Shown here in pieces: positions 1 to 9,836 of a stretch of DNA of 64,000 bases. Numbering within the stretch: the first letter of the stretch is position 1; every line of letters starts with the position of its first letter. Source of the DNA: Bradyrhizobium sp. U87765 SZCCT0048 (lineage in GTDB: Bacteria > Pseudomonadota > Alphaproteobacteria > Rhizobiales > Xanthobacteraceae); assembly GCF_018131225.1 (NCBI RefSeq), contig NZ_JAFCMM010000004.1:620001-684000 (forward strand), given 5' to 3'. Position numbers and translations under genes: made by a program. Under the pieces are notes generated by a model. The model ran no database searches. It saw only the letters and a program-made list of their open reading frames with translations, and was not told the DNA's origin.

Positions 1-1
1 C

Positions 2-1008
<1,007 letters not shown>

Positions 1009-1012
<4 letters not shown>

Positions 1013-1785
1013 AGGGGCGGCGACGCCCGATCAACCTGCCGGCGCCCTACCTGCGGCGCATCACCCTGGACATGACGAGGGTCGCCGACAGCAACCGCGA
1101 ACGCTACCCGTTCTGCCTGCCGCTGTTCGCCAGCGGTTTCGAGCTGCAGTTCGACAAAGCCATCACCGTGATCGTCGGCGAGAACGGCACCGGCAAGTCG
1201 ACTCTGCTGGAAGGCATCGCCAAGCTCGCCGGCTATGACGAGGCCGGCGGCGGCAAGGGCTATCGCCCGGTGGACCACTCCGGCGCGCTCGACAAGAGCG
1301 GTGGTGAGCTGGCGCCCGCCCTGAAAGCCTCCTGGCTGCCCAAGATCACCGGGGGCTGGTTCTTCCGCGCCGAATCCTTTTTCAGCGTGGCGCGCTATCT
1401 GGACGCCGCTGCGATCGAGGCCGGCAGAGGCTCGGGGCCACCGAACTTCCTGTCGCACTCCCATGGCGAAGGCTTCCTGCGCTTTTTCGAGGAGCGCTGC
1501 GATCGTCAGGGGATCTACATTTTCGACGAGCCGGAATCGGCGCTGTCTCCCAACCGCCAGGTCGAGTTCCTCAAGCTGCTGGGACGCATGCAGGCCTCCC
1601 GGCACTGCCAGGTCCTGATTGCGACCCATTCTCCCCTGCTAATGGCCATGCCCGACGTCACGCTGCTGCGGCTCACCCGGGCCGGCCTGGAACCGGTCGC
1701 GCTCGAAGCCACCGACCATTTCCAGGTGCTGCGCGAGTTCTACGCCGATCCCGAGGCATTCATCGCCGAGCGGCTCAAGGAGTGA
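1009..1785 (+). CDS. AAA family ATPase (ABC/SMC-like, AAA_21/23 type)
   Basis: A 258-residue soluble ATPase. Walker A GENGTGKST is at residues 57-65, a degenerate signature LSHSHGEG at 148-155, Walker B IYIFDEPESALS at 169-180, and an H-loop THSP at 206-209, all in the order of ABC/SMC-like ATPases of the RecF/OLD-related group. There is no transmembrane or TOBE region, so it is not a transporter subunit. It overlaps the preceding ABC ATPase gene by 4 nt and is probably co-translated with it. Cellular role is unknown; such stand-alone proteins are widespread, with suggested roles in DNA repair or defence, but nothing nearby points to defence here. Confidence 0.8.
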
Positions 1786-1857
1786 ACCTGCAGGCCGAAA
1801 AAACCTCCGGCGTTAATCCCTTAACGTTTTCAAGCCGCTGACGACAGGTTCCGGGTC

Positions 1858-1888
1858 CTTGAATGCTGTTTGGCGATGCACATATGAT
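1858..1888 (+). promoter_or_regulatory. RpoH (sigma-32)-type promoter of hsp20
   Basis: CTTG(AA) at 1858-1861, a 17-nt spacer, then CACATATGAT at 1879-1888. The same layout occurs upstream of dnaK (CTTG-N17-CCTATATGAG) and, shifted by one base, grpE. This matches the alphaproteobacterial RpoH pattern CTTG-N17/18-CYTATNT only partly in the -10 half, but the downstream gene is a heat-shock gene, which fits. Confidence 0.6.
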
Positions 1889-1968
1889 ATCCAACGGACG
1901 GCGGTTGCCGCCCGTCAGGGGTGCCAATCCTGGGCCCCGTCAAAGTCGCTTCGAGAGGACTTTGCGAG

Positions 1969-2394
1969 ATGTCTCGTGTTCCATCGTTGTCCAGTCCGTT
2001 CCTTCTGGGATTCGACGAAATCGAGCGTGCGCTCGATCGCGTCGTGAAGGGCGCGGACGGCTACCCTCCCTACAACATCGAGCGGCTCGAGCGCGAAAGC
2101 GGTCAGCCTGAACGCCTGCGCATCACGCTGGCGGTGGCGGGTTTCACCCGCGACCAGCTCGATGTCACCGTCGAGGAGAAGCAGCTCGTCATCCGCGGTC
2201 GCCAGCAGGACGACAAGACACGGCAATACATCCATCGCGGCATCGCCGCGCGGCTGTTCCAGCGAACTTTCGTGCTGGCGGACGGGATGCAGGTGCTGGG
2301 TGCGGATCTGAAGAACGGGCTGTTGTCGGTCGACCTCGCCAGGCCGGAACCTGAAAGGGTCGTTAAGACAATCGCTATCAATGAGCACGAATAA
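1969..2394 (+). CDS. Small heat-shock protein, Hsp20/IbpA family
   Basis: Alpha-crystallin-type holdase chaperone of 141 residues that binds unfolding proteins in the cytoplasm. The start MSRVPSLSSPFLLGFDEIERAL is typical of rhizobial class A sHsps; a longer open frame from 1921 adds 16 unconserved residues and was not used. The crystallin core runs from about YPPYNIERL through the ITLAVAGFTRDQLDVTVEEKQL strands to GLLSVDLARPEPE, followed by a short tail. An RpoH-like promoter lies 80-110 nt upstream. Followed after 51 nt by a DUF1150 gene, a pairing conserved in this order of bacteria. Confidence 0.92.
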   Translation: MSRVPSLSSPFLLGFDEIERALDRVVKGADGYPPYNIERLERESGQPERLRITLAVAGFTRDQLDVTVEEKQLVIRGRQQDDKTRQYIHRGIAARLFQRTFVLADGMQVLGADLKNGLLSVDLARPEPERVVKTIAINEHE

Positions 2395-2445
2395 TAAGTG
2401 AACGACAGCGGACTCGACCGCTTGTAGCTGTAAGGAGTCGAGACC

Positions 2446-2718
2446 ATGACCGAACTCAACACCACCCCGACCACCGACGTGACCGACGTGTCGCCTGAAG
2501 CGCTGGCTGCGCTGGGCGCGGGACACATTGCCTACGTCAAGCAGATCCGATCCGAGGATGTGCCGAGCCTGTTTCCCCAGGCGCCCGAAATCGCGCCGGG
2601 CCTCAAGCTCTTCACCCTGCATTCCGCAGACGGCACGCCGATCATGCTGACCGACAGCCGCGAGGCGGCGATCGCGAATGCATGGAGCAACGAGCTGGAA
2701 GCGGTCAGCGTGCACTGA
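2446..2718 (+). CDS. DUF1150 family protein
   Basis: A 90-residue acidic cytoplasmic protein of unknown function. The family is recognisable by SPEALAALGAGHIAYVKQI at residues 16-34 and the second half LFTLHSADGTPIMLTDSREAAIANAW, ending shortly after, so the gene is full length. A good ribosome site (AAGGAG) lies 8-13 nt before the ATG. It sits just behind hsp20 and is likely to share its heat-responsive transcript. Convergent with ptsN. Confidence 0.88.
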   Translation: MTELNTTPTTDVTDVSPEALAALGAGHIAYVKQIRSEDVPSLFPQAPEIAPGLKLFTLHSADGTPIMLTDSREAAIANAWSNELEAVSVH

Positions 2719-2728
2719 CCCCCGACAT

Positions 2729-2758
2729 GTTCCGCCGCGCCTCTGGCGCGGCCGGAAC
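2729..2758. terminator. Hairpin between convergent DUF1150 and ptsN genes
   Basis: GTTCCGCCGCGCC, a TCT loop, then GGCGCGGCCGGAAC form a long GC-rich stem with a single bulge. There is no clear T-tract on either strand, so it may be a bidirectional or Rho-assisted terminator. Confidence 0.4.
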
Positions 2759-2812
2759 CGAATGGACGGGATGCTGGGCGCGGGACGCGCCGGTGACGTG
2801 ACCGCGGCGGTG

Positions 2813-3274
2813 TCAGGCCGCCGTCGCCGGCGGCAACGCAAGCACCGAATACAGCGCCTGCGCATCGCTCGACGCCCGCAGCTTCTTGGCGATCTCCTGA
2901 TCGCGCAGCAGCCGTGCGATGCGCGCCAGCGCCTTGAGATGATCGGCGCCGGCGCCTTCCGGCGCCAGCAGCAGAAACATCAGGTCTACCGGCTGGCCAT
3001 CCATCGCCTCGAAATCGATCGGGCGTTCCATCCGTGCGAACAGGCCGAACAGCTTTTCCAGCTTCGGCAGCTTGCCGTGCGGAATGGCAACGCCATAGCC
3101 GACGGCGGTCGTTCCGAGCTTCTCCCGCTGCAACAGCACTTCGAAGATCGCCCGCTCGTTCTGTCCGGTGAGCGCGGCGGCGCGCGCCGCGAGCTCCTGG
3201 AGGGCCTGCTTCTTGCCGTTGACCTTCAACGCCGGGAGAATCGCCTCGGGCGCGACCAGATCAGTGATCATCAT
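2813..3274 (-). CDS. ptsN: PTS IIA-like nitrogen-regulatory protein PtsN
   Basis: EIIA-Ntr, the terminal phosphoacceptor of the nitrogen PTS (EI-Ntr to NPr to PtsN), a regulator of potassium and nitrogen/carbon balance rather than a sugar transporter. At 153 residues it has the normal length. The phosphorylated histidine is H66 in GVAIPHGKL, and the downstream LFGLFARMERPIDFEAMDGQPVDL block is characteristic. It lies downstream of hpf and rpoN in the classical rpoN-hpf-ptsN order on the same strand, but here 249 nt separate it from hpf, so it may have its own promoter. Confidence 0.95.
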   Translation of the reverse strand: MMITDLVAPEAILPALKVNGKKQALQELAARAAALTGQNERAIFEVLLQREKLGTTAVGYGVAIPHGKLPKLEKLFGLFARMERPIDFEAMDGQPVDLMFLLLAPEGAGADHLKALARIARLLRDQEIAKKLRASSDAQALYSVLALPPATAA

Positions 3275-3523
3275 GGGACGTTCCGAGGATAACGCTATGC
3301 CAGGTTAATCTGAGCAGCAGGTTGCAATTCGTCCCAGGCAGGCTGCAGCCCGGTACGGGTGTCGTGCAGGGCTGCCTGGGCCCTCAAAGGCGCCGGACCA
3401 TAGGGACGGCCCGGCAAGGCGTCAATGGCGTTCCTCACGAGGCGGTGTGGAAGTTCCGATCATGGCGACAGCCCTTCCCCCGTTCCCCACGGGAACCAAA
3501 ATTAGCTGTGGAATCAACACGAT

Positions 3524-4126
3524 TCAGCTCGCAGGTTCCGCACTCACCCGTGGCGGATCGATCCATCCGACATTGCCGTCCGCCCGGCGGTAAATCACAT
3601 TGATGCGGCCGCTGGAGCCGTGCTGGAAGACGATCACCGGCGCACCGGTGAAGTCGAGCTCCATCACCGCTTCGCTGACCGACAGCGATTTCAGCGACGT
3701 CGTGCTCTCGGCGATGATCACCGGATTGAACGTCGTGACCTCGTCGTCGTGCTCGCCCGGCGCCTCGATGACATAGCTCGGCGCGTCGAGCCCGGCGAGG
3801 GCAACGGCGGCGCTTGCGTGCGCCTTGCGGGTGGAGCGATCCTTGAGACGGCTCTTGTAGCGGCGCAGGCGCTTTTCGATCTGCAGCAGGGCCTGGTCGG
3901 CACTGACATAAGCATCGGCAGCCATCGATTCGGCTTCGAGCGTAATTCCGGAATCGAGATGCAGCAGGCAATCGGTGCGAAAGCCGAAGCCGTCCTTGCT
4001 CAAGGTGATGTGACCGGAATAGTTGCCGTCGAAATACTTTCTCAGAACCTCCTCGGTGCGATCGCTGACGCGACCGCGCAGGGCTTCACCGACACTGATG
4101 CTCTTGCCCGAGACTCTGATCGTCAT
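3524..4126 (-). CDS. hpf: Ribosome hibernation promoting factor, long form (HPF/RaiA)
   Basis: Binds the 30S subunit and promotes formation of inactive 100S ribosome dimers in stationary phase or starvation. The 200-residue length marks the long HPF. N-terminal domain residues 1-105 (MTIRVSGKSISVGEALRGRV; conserved basic stretch IEKRLRRYKSRLKDR) bind rRNA; a variable linker follows; the C-terminal dimerisation domain runs from about residue 140 (LSVSEAVMELDFTGAPVIVFQH to NVIYRRADGNVGWIDPP). Located between rpoN and ptsN. Its upstream region carries an unusual degenerate tandem repeat. Confidence 0.95.
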   Translation of the reverse strand: MTIRVSGKSISVGEALRGRVSDRTEEVLRKYFDGNYSGHITLSKDGFGFRTDCLLHLDSGITLEAESMAADAYVSADQALLQIEKRLRRYKSRLKDRSTRKAHASAAVALAGLDAPSYVIEAPGEHDDEVTTFNPVIIAESTTSLKSLSVSEAVMELDFTGAPVIVFQHGSSGRINVIYRRADGNVGWIDPPRVSAEPAS

Positions 4127-4679
4127 GGTTTCGCCTCGCAGATCACGGCGACGGACGCTTCACCCGGAAAGACGCGCTTTCGCAAGAAAGGCACTCCCTG
4201 GAAAGACACCTGCCTAAGACAGACTCTTGCTCAAGACAGCACACTCAAGACAGCACTTGCTTAAGACAGTACTTGCTCAAGCCATCACTTGCGCATCGTC
4301 CTCGTCCGTCGCGATCCGCCACGACCGGGCTTTGCGCATGGACGTAGCATTTCGACAGTTGATGTCGCCGTCAAGCGGGTGCAATGTCACGGGATCGAAA
4401 CAGCGCGGGCGCATCGCCTGGCGCGGCGGCACGCCACCGCAGTTGCACGATCGCAGCAACTCGCGGCGCCTGTTCGCATTGCGACATCGCTTGCCGCACG
4501 CGCGGCATTCATTGCATGCGCCGTCACGCCGGCGCGGCGCGCAGGCATTCCGCGCACGGCGCGCCTTCCACGAAAGCCTTTCCGCACAGGCCATCGGGCG
4601 CGCGTGGCGACGATGCGCAGCGCGATTCTTTTTTGTGCGGCTCTTTTGAGTTCGACTTATCGAGGATCGGGTTATCCGG
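4127..4679. other. Non-coding interval between rpoN and hpf
   Basis: 553 bases. The hpf-proximal part carries a degenerate tandem repeat (listed separately) and presumably the hpf promoter. The rest shows only overlapping open frames on both strands with biased, arginine-rich translations and no recognisable family; I see no convincing gene. Confidence 0.5.
4206..4291. repeat. Degenerate 13-17-bp tandem repeat upstream of hpf
   Basis: About five imperfect units of the type TTGCTCAAGACAGCAC: TGCCTAAGACAGACTCT, TGCTCAAGACAGCACAC, TCAAGACAGCACT, TGCTTAAGACAGTACT, TGCTCAAGCCATCACT. It lies 80-165 nt upstream of the hpf start codon. Read on the hpf strand the units are CTGTCTTGAGCAAG-like. Function unknown; could be a cluster of binding sites or simple slippage. 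Confidence 0.75.
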
Positions 4680-6308
4680 TCAGGACGACGCCGCGGCGTC
4701 GAGCGCGCCGCGGCCCCGCGCGCCGAGCACGGACTGCTTTTCGCGGCGACGCTGCACCGATGAGGGAATACGCATTGCTTCGCGGTATTTCGCCACGGTG
4801 CGGCGCGCGATGTCGATACCGTCGGCGCGCAACTGCTCGACGATGGTATCGTCGGACAGGATGGCATCGGGACTTTCCGCATCGATCAGCAGCTTGATGC
4901 GATGACGCACCGCCTCGGCAGAATGCGCCTCGCCACCATCGGAAGCGGCAATCGACGCGGTAAAGAAGTACTTGAGTTCGAACAGGCCACGGCTGGTCGA
5001 CATGTACTTGTTGGCCGTGACGCGCGACACCGTCGATTCGTGCATCTGGATGGCATCGGCGACGGTCTTGAGATTCAGCGGCCGCAGATGCGCCACGCCG
5101 TGGGTGAAGAAGCCGTCCTGCTGGCGCACGATCTCGGTCGCGACCTTCAGGATGGTGCGCGCGCGCTGGTCGAGCGCCCGCACCAGCCAGGTCGCGTTCT
5201 GCAGACAGTCGGAGAAGTAGGATTTGTCGTCGGACTTGCGGATCGTCTTCGACAGCTGGGTGTAATAGGTCTGGTTGACCAGCACGCGCGGCAGCGTGTC
5301 ACTGTTGAGCTCGACCAGCCAGCCGCCGTCGGGGCCCGGCCGCACATAGACATCGGGCACCACCGTCTGCACGCGCGCGGCGCCGAACTTCAGTCCCGGC
5401 TTGGGATCGAGGCGGCGGATCTCGGCGATCATGTCGGCGAGATCCTCGTCGTCGATGCCACAGATCTTGCGCAGCTGGTTGAAGTCGCGCTTGGCAAGGA
5501 GATCGAGGTGCTCGATCAGCGCCTGCATCGCCGGATCGAAGCGATCGCGTTCGCGCAGCTGGATGGCGAGACATTCGCCGAGATGGCGCGCGCAGATGCC
5601 GGGCGGATCGAAGGTCTGCAGCACGCCGACCACGCCCTCGACCAGTTCAGGCGACGCTCCGAGCCGCTCGCCGACCTGGCCGAGATCGGCCGGCAGGTAG
5701 CCGGCCTCGTCGACGAGATCGATGAGATACTGGCCGATCATGCGTCGCGCCGGGTCCGCGAACGCGACCGCAAGCTGGGCGGCGAGATGATCGCCGAGCG
5801 ACAGCTCGGCCGCGACGAACGCCTCAAGATTATAATCCTCGTCGCTCGACGAGCCGCCACCCCAGTCGGTGTAGGCGGTGGGCGCGGCATCCTGGGCCGC
5901 TCGCGCCGCGGCTTCCGCCGGCTCCTCGGGGAATACGTTGTCGAGGCCGGTGTCGAAGGTCTGCTCCATCTCCGAGCGGGATCCGAGATCGCGGCTCAGC
6001 CAGTCTTCCGGTGCGGGATCGGCGCCACTGGAACCGGAGCGGTCGAACCCGTCGCCATCACCGGCGCCGTCGAAGCTCGCTCCCTCGCCGTCACCGTCGC
6101 TTTCGAACGAGCCCGCGGTGTCGGCGGCTTCGGCCGGCTCGCCGCCCTCCGTCGCCCGCTCCAGCAGGGGGTTACGCTCGAGCTCCTCCTCCACGAATGC
6201 CGCCAGATCGAGATTGGAGAGTTGCAGCAGCTTGATGGCCTGCATCAGCTGCGGCGTCATCACCAGCGACTGGGTCTGGCGGAACTCTAGTCTCGGGGTG
6301 AGAGCCAT
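4680..6308 (-). CDS. rpoN: RNA polymerase sigma-54 factor RpoN
   Basis: Directs RNA polymerase to -24/-12 promoters for nitrogen fixation, nitrogen assimilation and motility genes and needs an AAA+ activator. 542 residues. Region I is glutamine/leucine rich (RQTQSLVMTPQLMQAIKLL, LEEELERNPLLE type), region II is long and acidic (Gly/Asp/Ser-rich, residues 55-125), and region III ends with the RpoN box ARRTVAKYRE near residue 507. The acidic region is longer than in enterics, as usual in rhizobia. Upstream lptB on the same strand lies 221 nt away. Confidence 0.97.
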   Translation of the reverse strand: MALTPRLEFRQTQSLVMTPQLMQAIKLLQLSNLDLAAFVEEELERNPLLERATEGGEPAEAADTAGSFESDGDGEGASFDGAGDGDGFDRSGSSGADPAPEDWLSRDLGSRSEMEQTFDTGLDNVFPEEPAEAAARAAQDAAPTAYTDWGGGSSSDEDYNLEAFVAAELSLGDHLAAQLAVAFADPARRMIGQYLIDLVDEAGYLPADLGQVGERLGASPELVEGVVGVLQTFDPPGICARHLGECLAIQLRERDRFDPAMQALIEHLDLLAKRDFNQLRKICGIDDEDLADMIAEIRRLDPKPGLKFGAARVQTVVPDVYVRPGPDGGWLVELNSDTLPRVLVNQTYYTQLSKTIRKSDDKSYFSDCLQNATWLVRALDQRARTILKVATEIVRQQDGFFTHGVAHLRPLNLKTVADAIQMHESTVSRVTANKYMSTSRGLFELKYFFTASIAASDGGEAHSAEAVRHRIKLLIDAESPDAILSDDTIVEQLRADGIDIARRTVAKYREAMRIPSSVQRRREKQSVLGARGRGALDAAASS

Positions 6309-6529
6309 CGAGGCAAAAGCCGTTCCATAAAATTGGTCCGATTTTTGCTTATAGCTTTTCTGATGGGGAAGTCCACGACTTGACGCGGCAAAAAGCAGCG
6401 CGTCAGGGGGTCTGCAGCCGGGCGCGAGCGGTGCGGATCATGGCAGGTTCCGGCCCAGAGAGGATGAGCCAGCGCAGGACCGCCGCAGCGCGGGAAAGAC
6501 GCAGGTTCCCGCCTGTGGCGTGAGCGGGA

Positions 6530-7486
6530 CTAAAGCCGGAATTCCTCGCCGAGGTAAAGCCGGCGAACGTCGGGATCGGCGACGATTTCCTCGGGACTGC
6601 CTTCGGTCAGCACCTCGCCGGCATACACGATATAGGCGCGGTCGGTGAGGCCGAGCGTCTCACGAACGTTATGATCGGTGATCAGCACACCGATGCCGCG
6701 GTTGGTGAGATGGCGCACCAGCACCTGGATGTCGCCCACCGCGATGGGATCGATACCGGCGAACGGCTCGTCGAGCAGCATGTAGTTCGGTCGCGTCGCC
6801 AGCGCGCGCGCGATTTCGACGCGGCGGCGCTCGCCGCCGGACAGCGCGATCGACGGCGACTTGCGCAGCCGCGTGATGTTGAATTCCTCGAGCAGCGAGT
6901 TGAGTTCGTGCTCGCGCTTGCGGCGATCGGGCTCGACCACTTCGAGCACCGCGCGGATGTTGTCCTCGACATTGAGGCCGCGAAAGATCGACGCTTCCTG
7001 CGGCAGATAGCCGATGCCGAGCCGCGCCCGCTGATACATCGGCAGGCTGGTGACATCGTGGCCATCAAGCTCGACGCGGCCGCGGTCGGCCTTGATCAGG
7101 CCGGTGATCATGTAGAACACGGTGGTCTTGCCGGCGCCGTTGGGACCGAGAATGCCCACCGCCTCGCCACGCCGCACATAGAGGCTGACGCCACGCACCA
7201 CCTGGCGCGAGCCGAACGATTTTTCGATGCCGTGAATAGCGAGAAACGTCGCGCGCGGTGCGGACCGCTGCGCCTGCTGGGGCGCGGCGGCGGCATTGCC
7301 CATCCAGCGCGGCGTTTCGCGTTGCGGCTGCGGCTCGGCCGGACGACGCGCCACCGCCGGCGCCTCGCGCGGGCCAGGCCGCACCGCCTCGCTGCCGAGC
7401 GCCGTGATGTCTCCCTTGCCACGGCCGAACGCCTGCGACCCGCGCGGCGTCGCCTTGCGACGGAACATGCCCAGCAGATCCACCAT
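6530..7486 (-). CDS. lptB: LPS export ABC transporter ATP-binding protein LptB, with N-terminal extension
   Basis: ATPase of the LptB2FG complex that extracts lipopolysaccharide from the inner membrane. The ABC domain starts near residue 82: Walker A GPNGAGKTT 114-122, signature LSGGERRRVEIARAL, Walker B YMLLDEPFAGIDPIAV, H-loop TDHNVRE. The domain is full length and ends YLGEEFRL. Before it lie about 80 residues rich in Pro, Arg and Ala, absent from the ~240-residue enteric LptB. The MVDLLGMFRRK start has in-frame coding bias, but a later start cannot be excluded. Genes lptA and lptC follow upstream in the same orientation, so the order of transcription is lptC-lptA-lptB. Confidence 0.95.
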   Translation of the reverse strand: MVDLLGMFRRKATPRGSQAFGRGKGDITALGSEAVRPGPREAPAVARRPAEPQPQRETPRWMGNAAAAPQQAQRSAPRATFLAIHGIEKSFGSRQVVRGVSLYVRRGEAVGILGPNGAGKTTVFYMITGLIKADRGRVELDGHDVTSLPMYQRARLGIGYLPQEASIFRGLNVEDNIRAVLEVVEPDRRKREHELNSLLEEFNITRLRKSPSIALSGGERRRVEIARALATRPNYMLLDEPFAGIDPIAVGDIQVLVRHLTNRGIGVLITDHNVRETLGLTDRAYIVYAGEVLTEGSPEEIVADPDVRRLYLGEEFRL

Positions 7487-7614
7487 GTGCTTCCGATCAG
7501 CCTTTCGCAGGTGCTGCGTCGCGCGGCATCAGCCGACCAGCAACGGGCCCGCCGGCCGGGCGCGGCCGACGGCCGCGGGCAGGGTGATACAGGCTTGCCG
7601 GGCGCTGTTCAACC

Positions 7615-8391
7615 TCACCGCGGGCCCGATCCTGACAAGCCGTTGAGACTCATTGGCTTTCCCGGAGCGCTGGACTGCGGGCGGGCCCCCTCGCCGGCGT
7701 TGTTGCCGTTCGGGAAGAGCGACGTGCCGCCACCGCTGCCAGCCTTGCCGACATTGGGAATCAGCACCTGGACCTTCTTGCCGCTGTTGACCTCGACCCG
7801 CGACACGCCGGTGGTCATGTCGACGATCAGGGTGTCGCCACGCAGCACCTTGTCGGCCTGGGTCATCACCACATTGCCGCGCATGGTGATGATGTTGGTT
7901 TTCATGTCGAAGTCGCCGCTGTCACCAGTGACGGTCTGATCCTTCTGGGTGACGATGACGCCGCCCCGCGCCTCCAGCCGCTTGATCGACGAGCTGCCTC
8001 CGGGCGCGGCCGCGGGCGCAGGCGCCGGCGTCTGCTTCGGCGCGCCAAGATTGGCGCCGGCGCCGCCGGGCCCGGCACCGCCCTCATAATAGACGACCAG
8101 CGTCTTGCAGCGCATCGTGGTGTCACCCTGCACCACCTTGACGTTGTCCTTGAAGGTCGCGGCCTTGTCCTTGTCGCGCACTTCGAGGCTGCCGGCATCG
8201 ATCTGGATCGGCTTGTCGCGATTCTGCGAGAAGCCCTGCATCGCGTTCGGCGTGCCCTGCTGCACGGTGCTGCCCTGAGCGCGCGCATCATGCGTGGCGA
8301 CAAGCGCCAGCACGGCAAGCGCGCCGCCGGCGCAACGTGTCGCGCGCGTCAGGAGCCTTGAGGAGAACGTCGGCATCTTCATCATCGTCAT
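7615..8391 (-). CDS. lptA: LPS transport periplasmic protein LptA (OstA-like)
   Basis: Periplasmic bridge protein that carries lipopolysaccharide between LptC and the outer membrane. 258 residues with a cleavable signal peptide (hydrophobic stretch CAGGALAVLALVA, cleavage near ARAQG). The beta-jellyroll repeats are visible as PIQIDAGSLEVRDKDKAATF, a Pro/Ala/Gly-rich insert (PAPAPAAAPGGSSS), then LEARGGVIVTQ and TGDSGDFDMKTNIITM. The C-terminus is a low-complexity Gly/Asn/Ser tail. Its start codon overlaps the lptC stop (ATGA), so the two are translationally coupled. Confidence 0.93.
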   Translation of the reverse strand: MTMMKMPTFSSRLLTRATRCAGGALAVLALVATHDARAQGSTVQQGTPNAMQGFSQNRDKPIQIDAGSLEVRDKDKAATFKDNVKVVQGDTTMRCKTLVVYYEGGAGPGGAGANLGAPKQTPAPAPAAAPGGSSSIKRLEARGGVIVTQKDQTVTGDSGDFDMKTNIITMRGNVVMTQADKVLRGDTLIVDMTTGVSRVEVNSGKKVQVLIPNVGKAGSGGGTSLFPNGNNAGEGARPQSSAPGKPMSLNGLSGSGPR

Positions 8392-9101
8392 TTCTTTTTC
8401 GCCGGCGGCGCGACGTCTTCATGCGCAGCCGCGTCGGACGACGCCGCGCCGGATGGCGGCTGCTGGTCCGGGATCAATATCATCGAGACGCCCTGGTCGA
8501 AGACCACGAGCGCGCCGTTCTCGGTGATGCGCAGGCGGTTGGCGTCGAGCGTGCCGTTGAGCAGCTTGACCGCCACCGGCTGGTCGGACGCCACGGTGCC
8601 CTTGCCGAAATCGACGCGCGCCTGGGTCAGGCGGGCTTCATAGCCGGTCGAGGATTGCAGAAAGATGTTGTCCTTGAGATCGAGGGTCTGCGCCTTGGTA
8701 TCGAACAGGCCGGACTTGGCATCCATGTTGACGGTCGACTTGTCCTCCATCTGCACCTTGGCGGTGAGCTGCTGGAGTTCGACATGAACGGGATCGGTGA
8801 CGTCCTGGATCGCGGTCTTGGCGCGCAGGTCGTAGGGCCGCTGATCCGGCGTGAAGCCGGTGAGATGCGGCGAGTCCATGGTGATCTTGGTGCCTGATAC
8901 CGCGAGGTTGCCGACCGACAGCGGTATCCCCGCCAGCAGGCGAAACGGATTGAAGACCGACACGCCGACGATCAGCGCCATCGACACCACCACCACGGCC
9001 GGAACTGCCTTCCGCAGAAAGCGCACGCGCCGGCTGTGCCGCGCCGCTTTCGCGAACCGCCGCTCCATCACCTCGTAGCTATGGGCCTCCATCGACGACA
9101 C
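8388..9101 (-). CDS. lptC: LPS export protein LptC
   Basis: Bitopic inner-membrane protein that receives lipopolysaccharide from LptBFG and passes it to LptA. 237 residues. The N-terminal cytoplasmic stub is followed by one membrane segment (VVVVSMALIVGVSVF, about residues 36-50) and a periplasmic OstA-like beta fold with FDTKAQTLDLKDNIFL and YEARLTQARVDF. The C-terminus is Ala/Pro/Lys rich. First gene of the lptC-lptA-lptB series; the RNase D-like gene lies upstream on the same strand. Confidence 0.9.
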   Translation of the reverse strand: MSSMEAHSYEVMERRFAKAARHSRRVRFLRKAVPAVVVVSMALIVGVSVFNPFRLLAGIPLSVGNLAVSGTKITMDSPHLTGFTPDQRPYDLRAKTAIQDVTDPVHVELQQLTAKVQMEDKSTVNMDAKSGLFDTKAQTLDLKDNIFLQSSTGYEARLTQARVDFGKGTVASDQPVAVKLLNGTLDANRLRITENGALVVFDQGVSMILIPDQQPPSGAASSDAAAHEDVAPPAKKK

Positions 9102-9221
9102 GACCGCTCCGCAACGGTGGAAAGAATGAATCTAGTCCGAACGGGCGCCTGACGCAGCCTGCCATGGCGTCACACAGGCGGACGACTATGACGGAAACGG
9201 GGCGCGGTCCGGCTGAAGCCG

Positions 9222-9836
9222 TCAGGAGTGGGCGAAAATGTCCTGTTCGGACCAGCCCTGGAGGTCGAGCAGCGCCCGCGCCGGCAGGAACTGGAAGCAG
9301 GCCTGCGCCAGGGCGCTGCGGTGCTCGCGCACCAGCATCTCGTCGAGGCGCTGGCGCAGCTGATGCAGGTGCAGCACGTCGGACGCCGCATAGGCGAGCT
9401 GGGCTTCCGACAGCGTCGCGGCCCCCCAGTCGCTCGACTGCTGCTGCTTGGACAGGTCGACGCCGAGCAGCTCGCGCACGAGGTCCTTCAGGCCATGCCG
9501 ATCGGTGTAGGTGCGTACCAGCCGCGAGGCGATCTTGGTGCAGTAGACCGGCTGCGGCATGACGCCGAAGGTGTGGAACAGCACGGCGAGATCGAAGCGC
9601 GCGAAATGGAAGATCTTGGTGACCGCGGGATCGCCGAGCAGCTTCTTCAGGTTGGGCGCGTCGCGATGGCCGGCCGGAATCTGGACCACGTCCGCCGTGC
9701 CGTCGCCATTCGACAGCTGCACCACGCAGAGCCGGTCGCGGTGCGGATTGAGGCCGAGCGTCTCGGTGTCGATCGCAACCGACGTGGTGTAGCGGGAGAG
9801 GTCGGGCAGGTCGCCGCGGTGGAAGCGGATGGTCAT
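9222..9836 (-). CDS. Ribonuclease D-like 3'-5' exonuclease (DEDDy domain only)
   Basis: Exonuclease of the DnaQ/RNase D superfamily that trims 3' ends of structured RNA. 204 residues from MTIRFHRGDLPD; the open frame reaches back to 9953 but the extra 39 residues are unlike the family. Motifs: ExoI IDTETLGL, ExoII FHFARFDLAVLFH, ExoIII YAASDVLHL with the DEDDy tyrosine. The HRDC domains of E. coli Rnd are absent, as in the short form common in alphaproteobacteria. It lies upstream of lptC on the same strand, a conserved arrangement in this group. Confidence 0.9.
   Translation of the reverse strand: MTIRFHRGDLPDLSRYTTSVAIDTETLGLNPHRDRLCVVQLSNGDGTADVVQIPAGHRDAPNLKKLLGDPAVTKIFHFARFDLAVLFHTFGVMPQPVYCTKIASRLVRTYTDRHGLKDLVRELLGVDLSKQQQSSDWGAATLSEAQLAYAASDVLHLHQLRQRLDEMLVREHRSALAQACFQFLPARALLDLQGWSEQDIFAHS

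Noticed and set aside
4206..4291. CRISPR-like array
   Set aside because: Units are contiguous, 13-17 bp and degenerate, with no spacers and no cas genes.
4277..4882. Several open frames on both strands between rpoN and hpf
   Set aside because: Arg/Ala/Ser-rich translations with no domains, mutual overlap and no ribosome sites; treated as non-coding.
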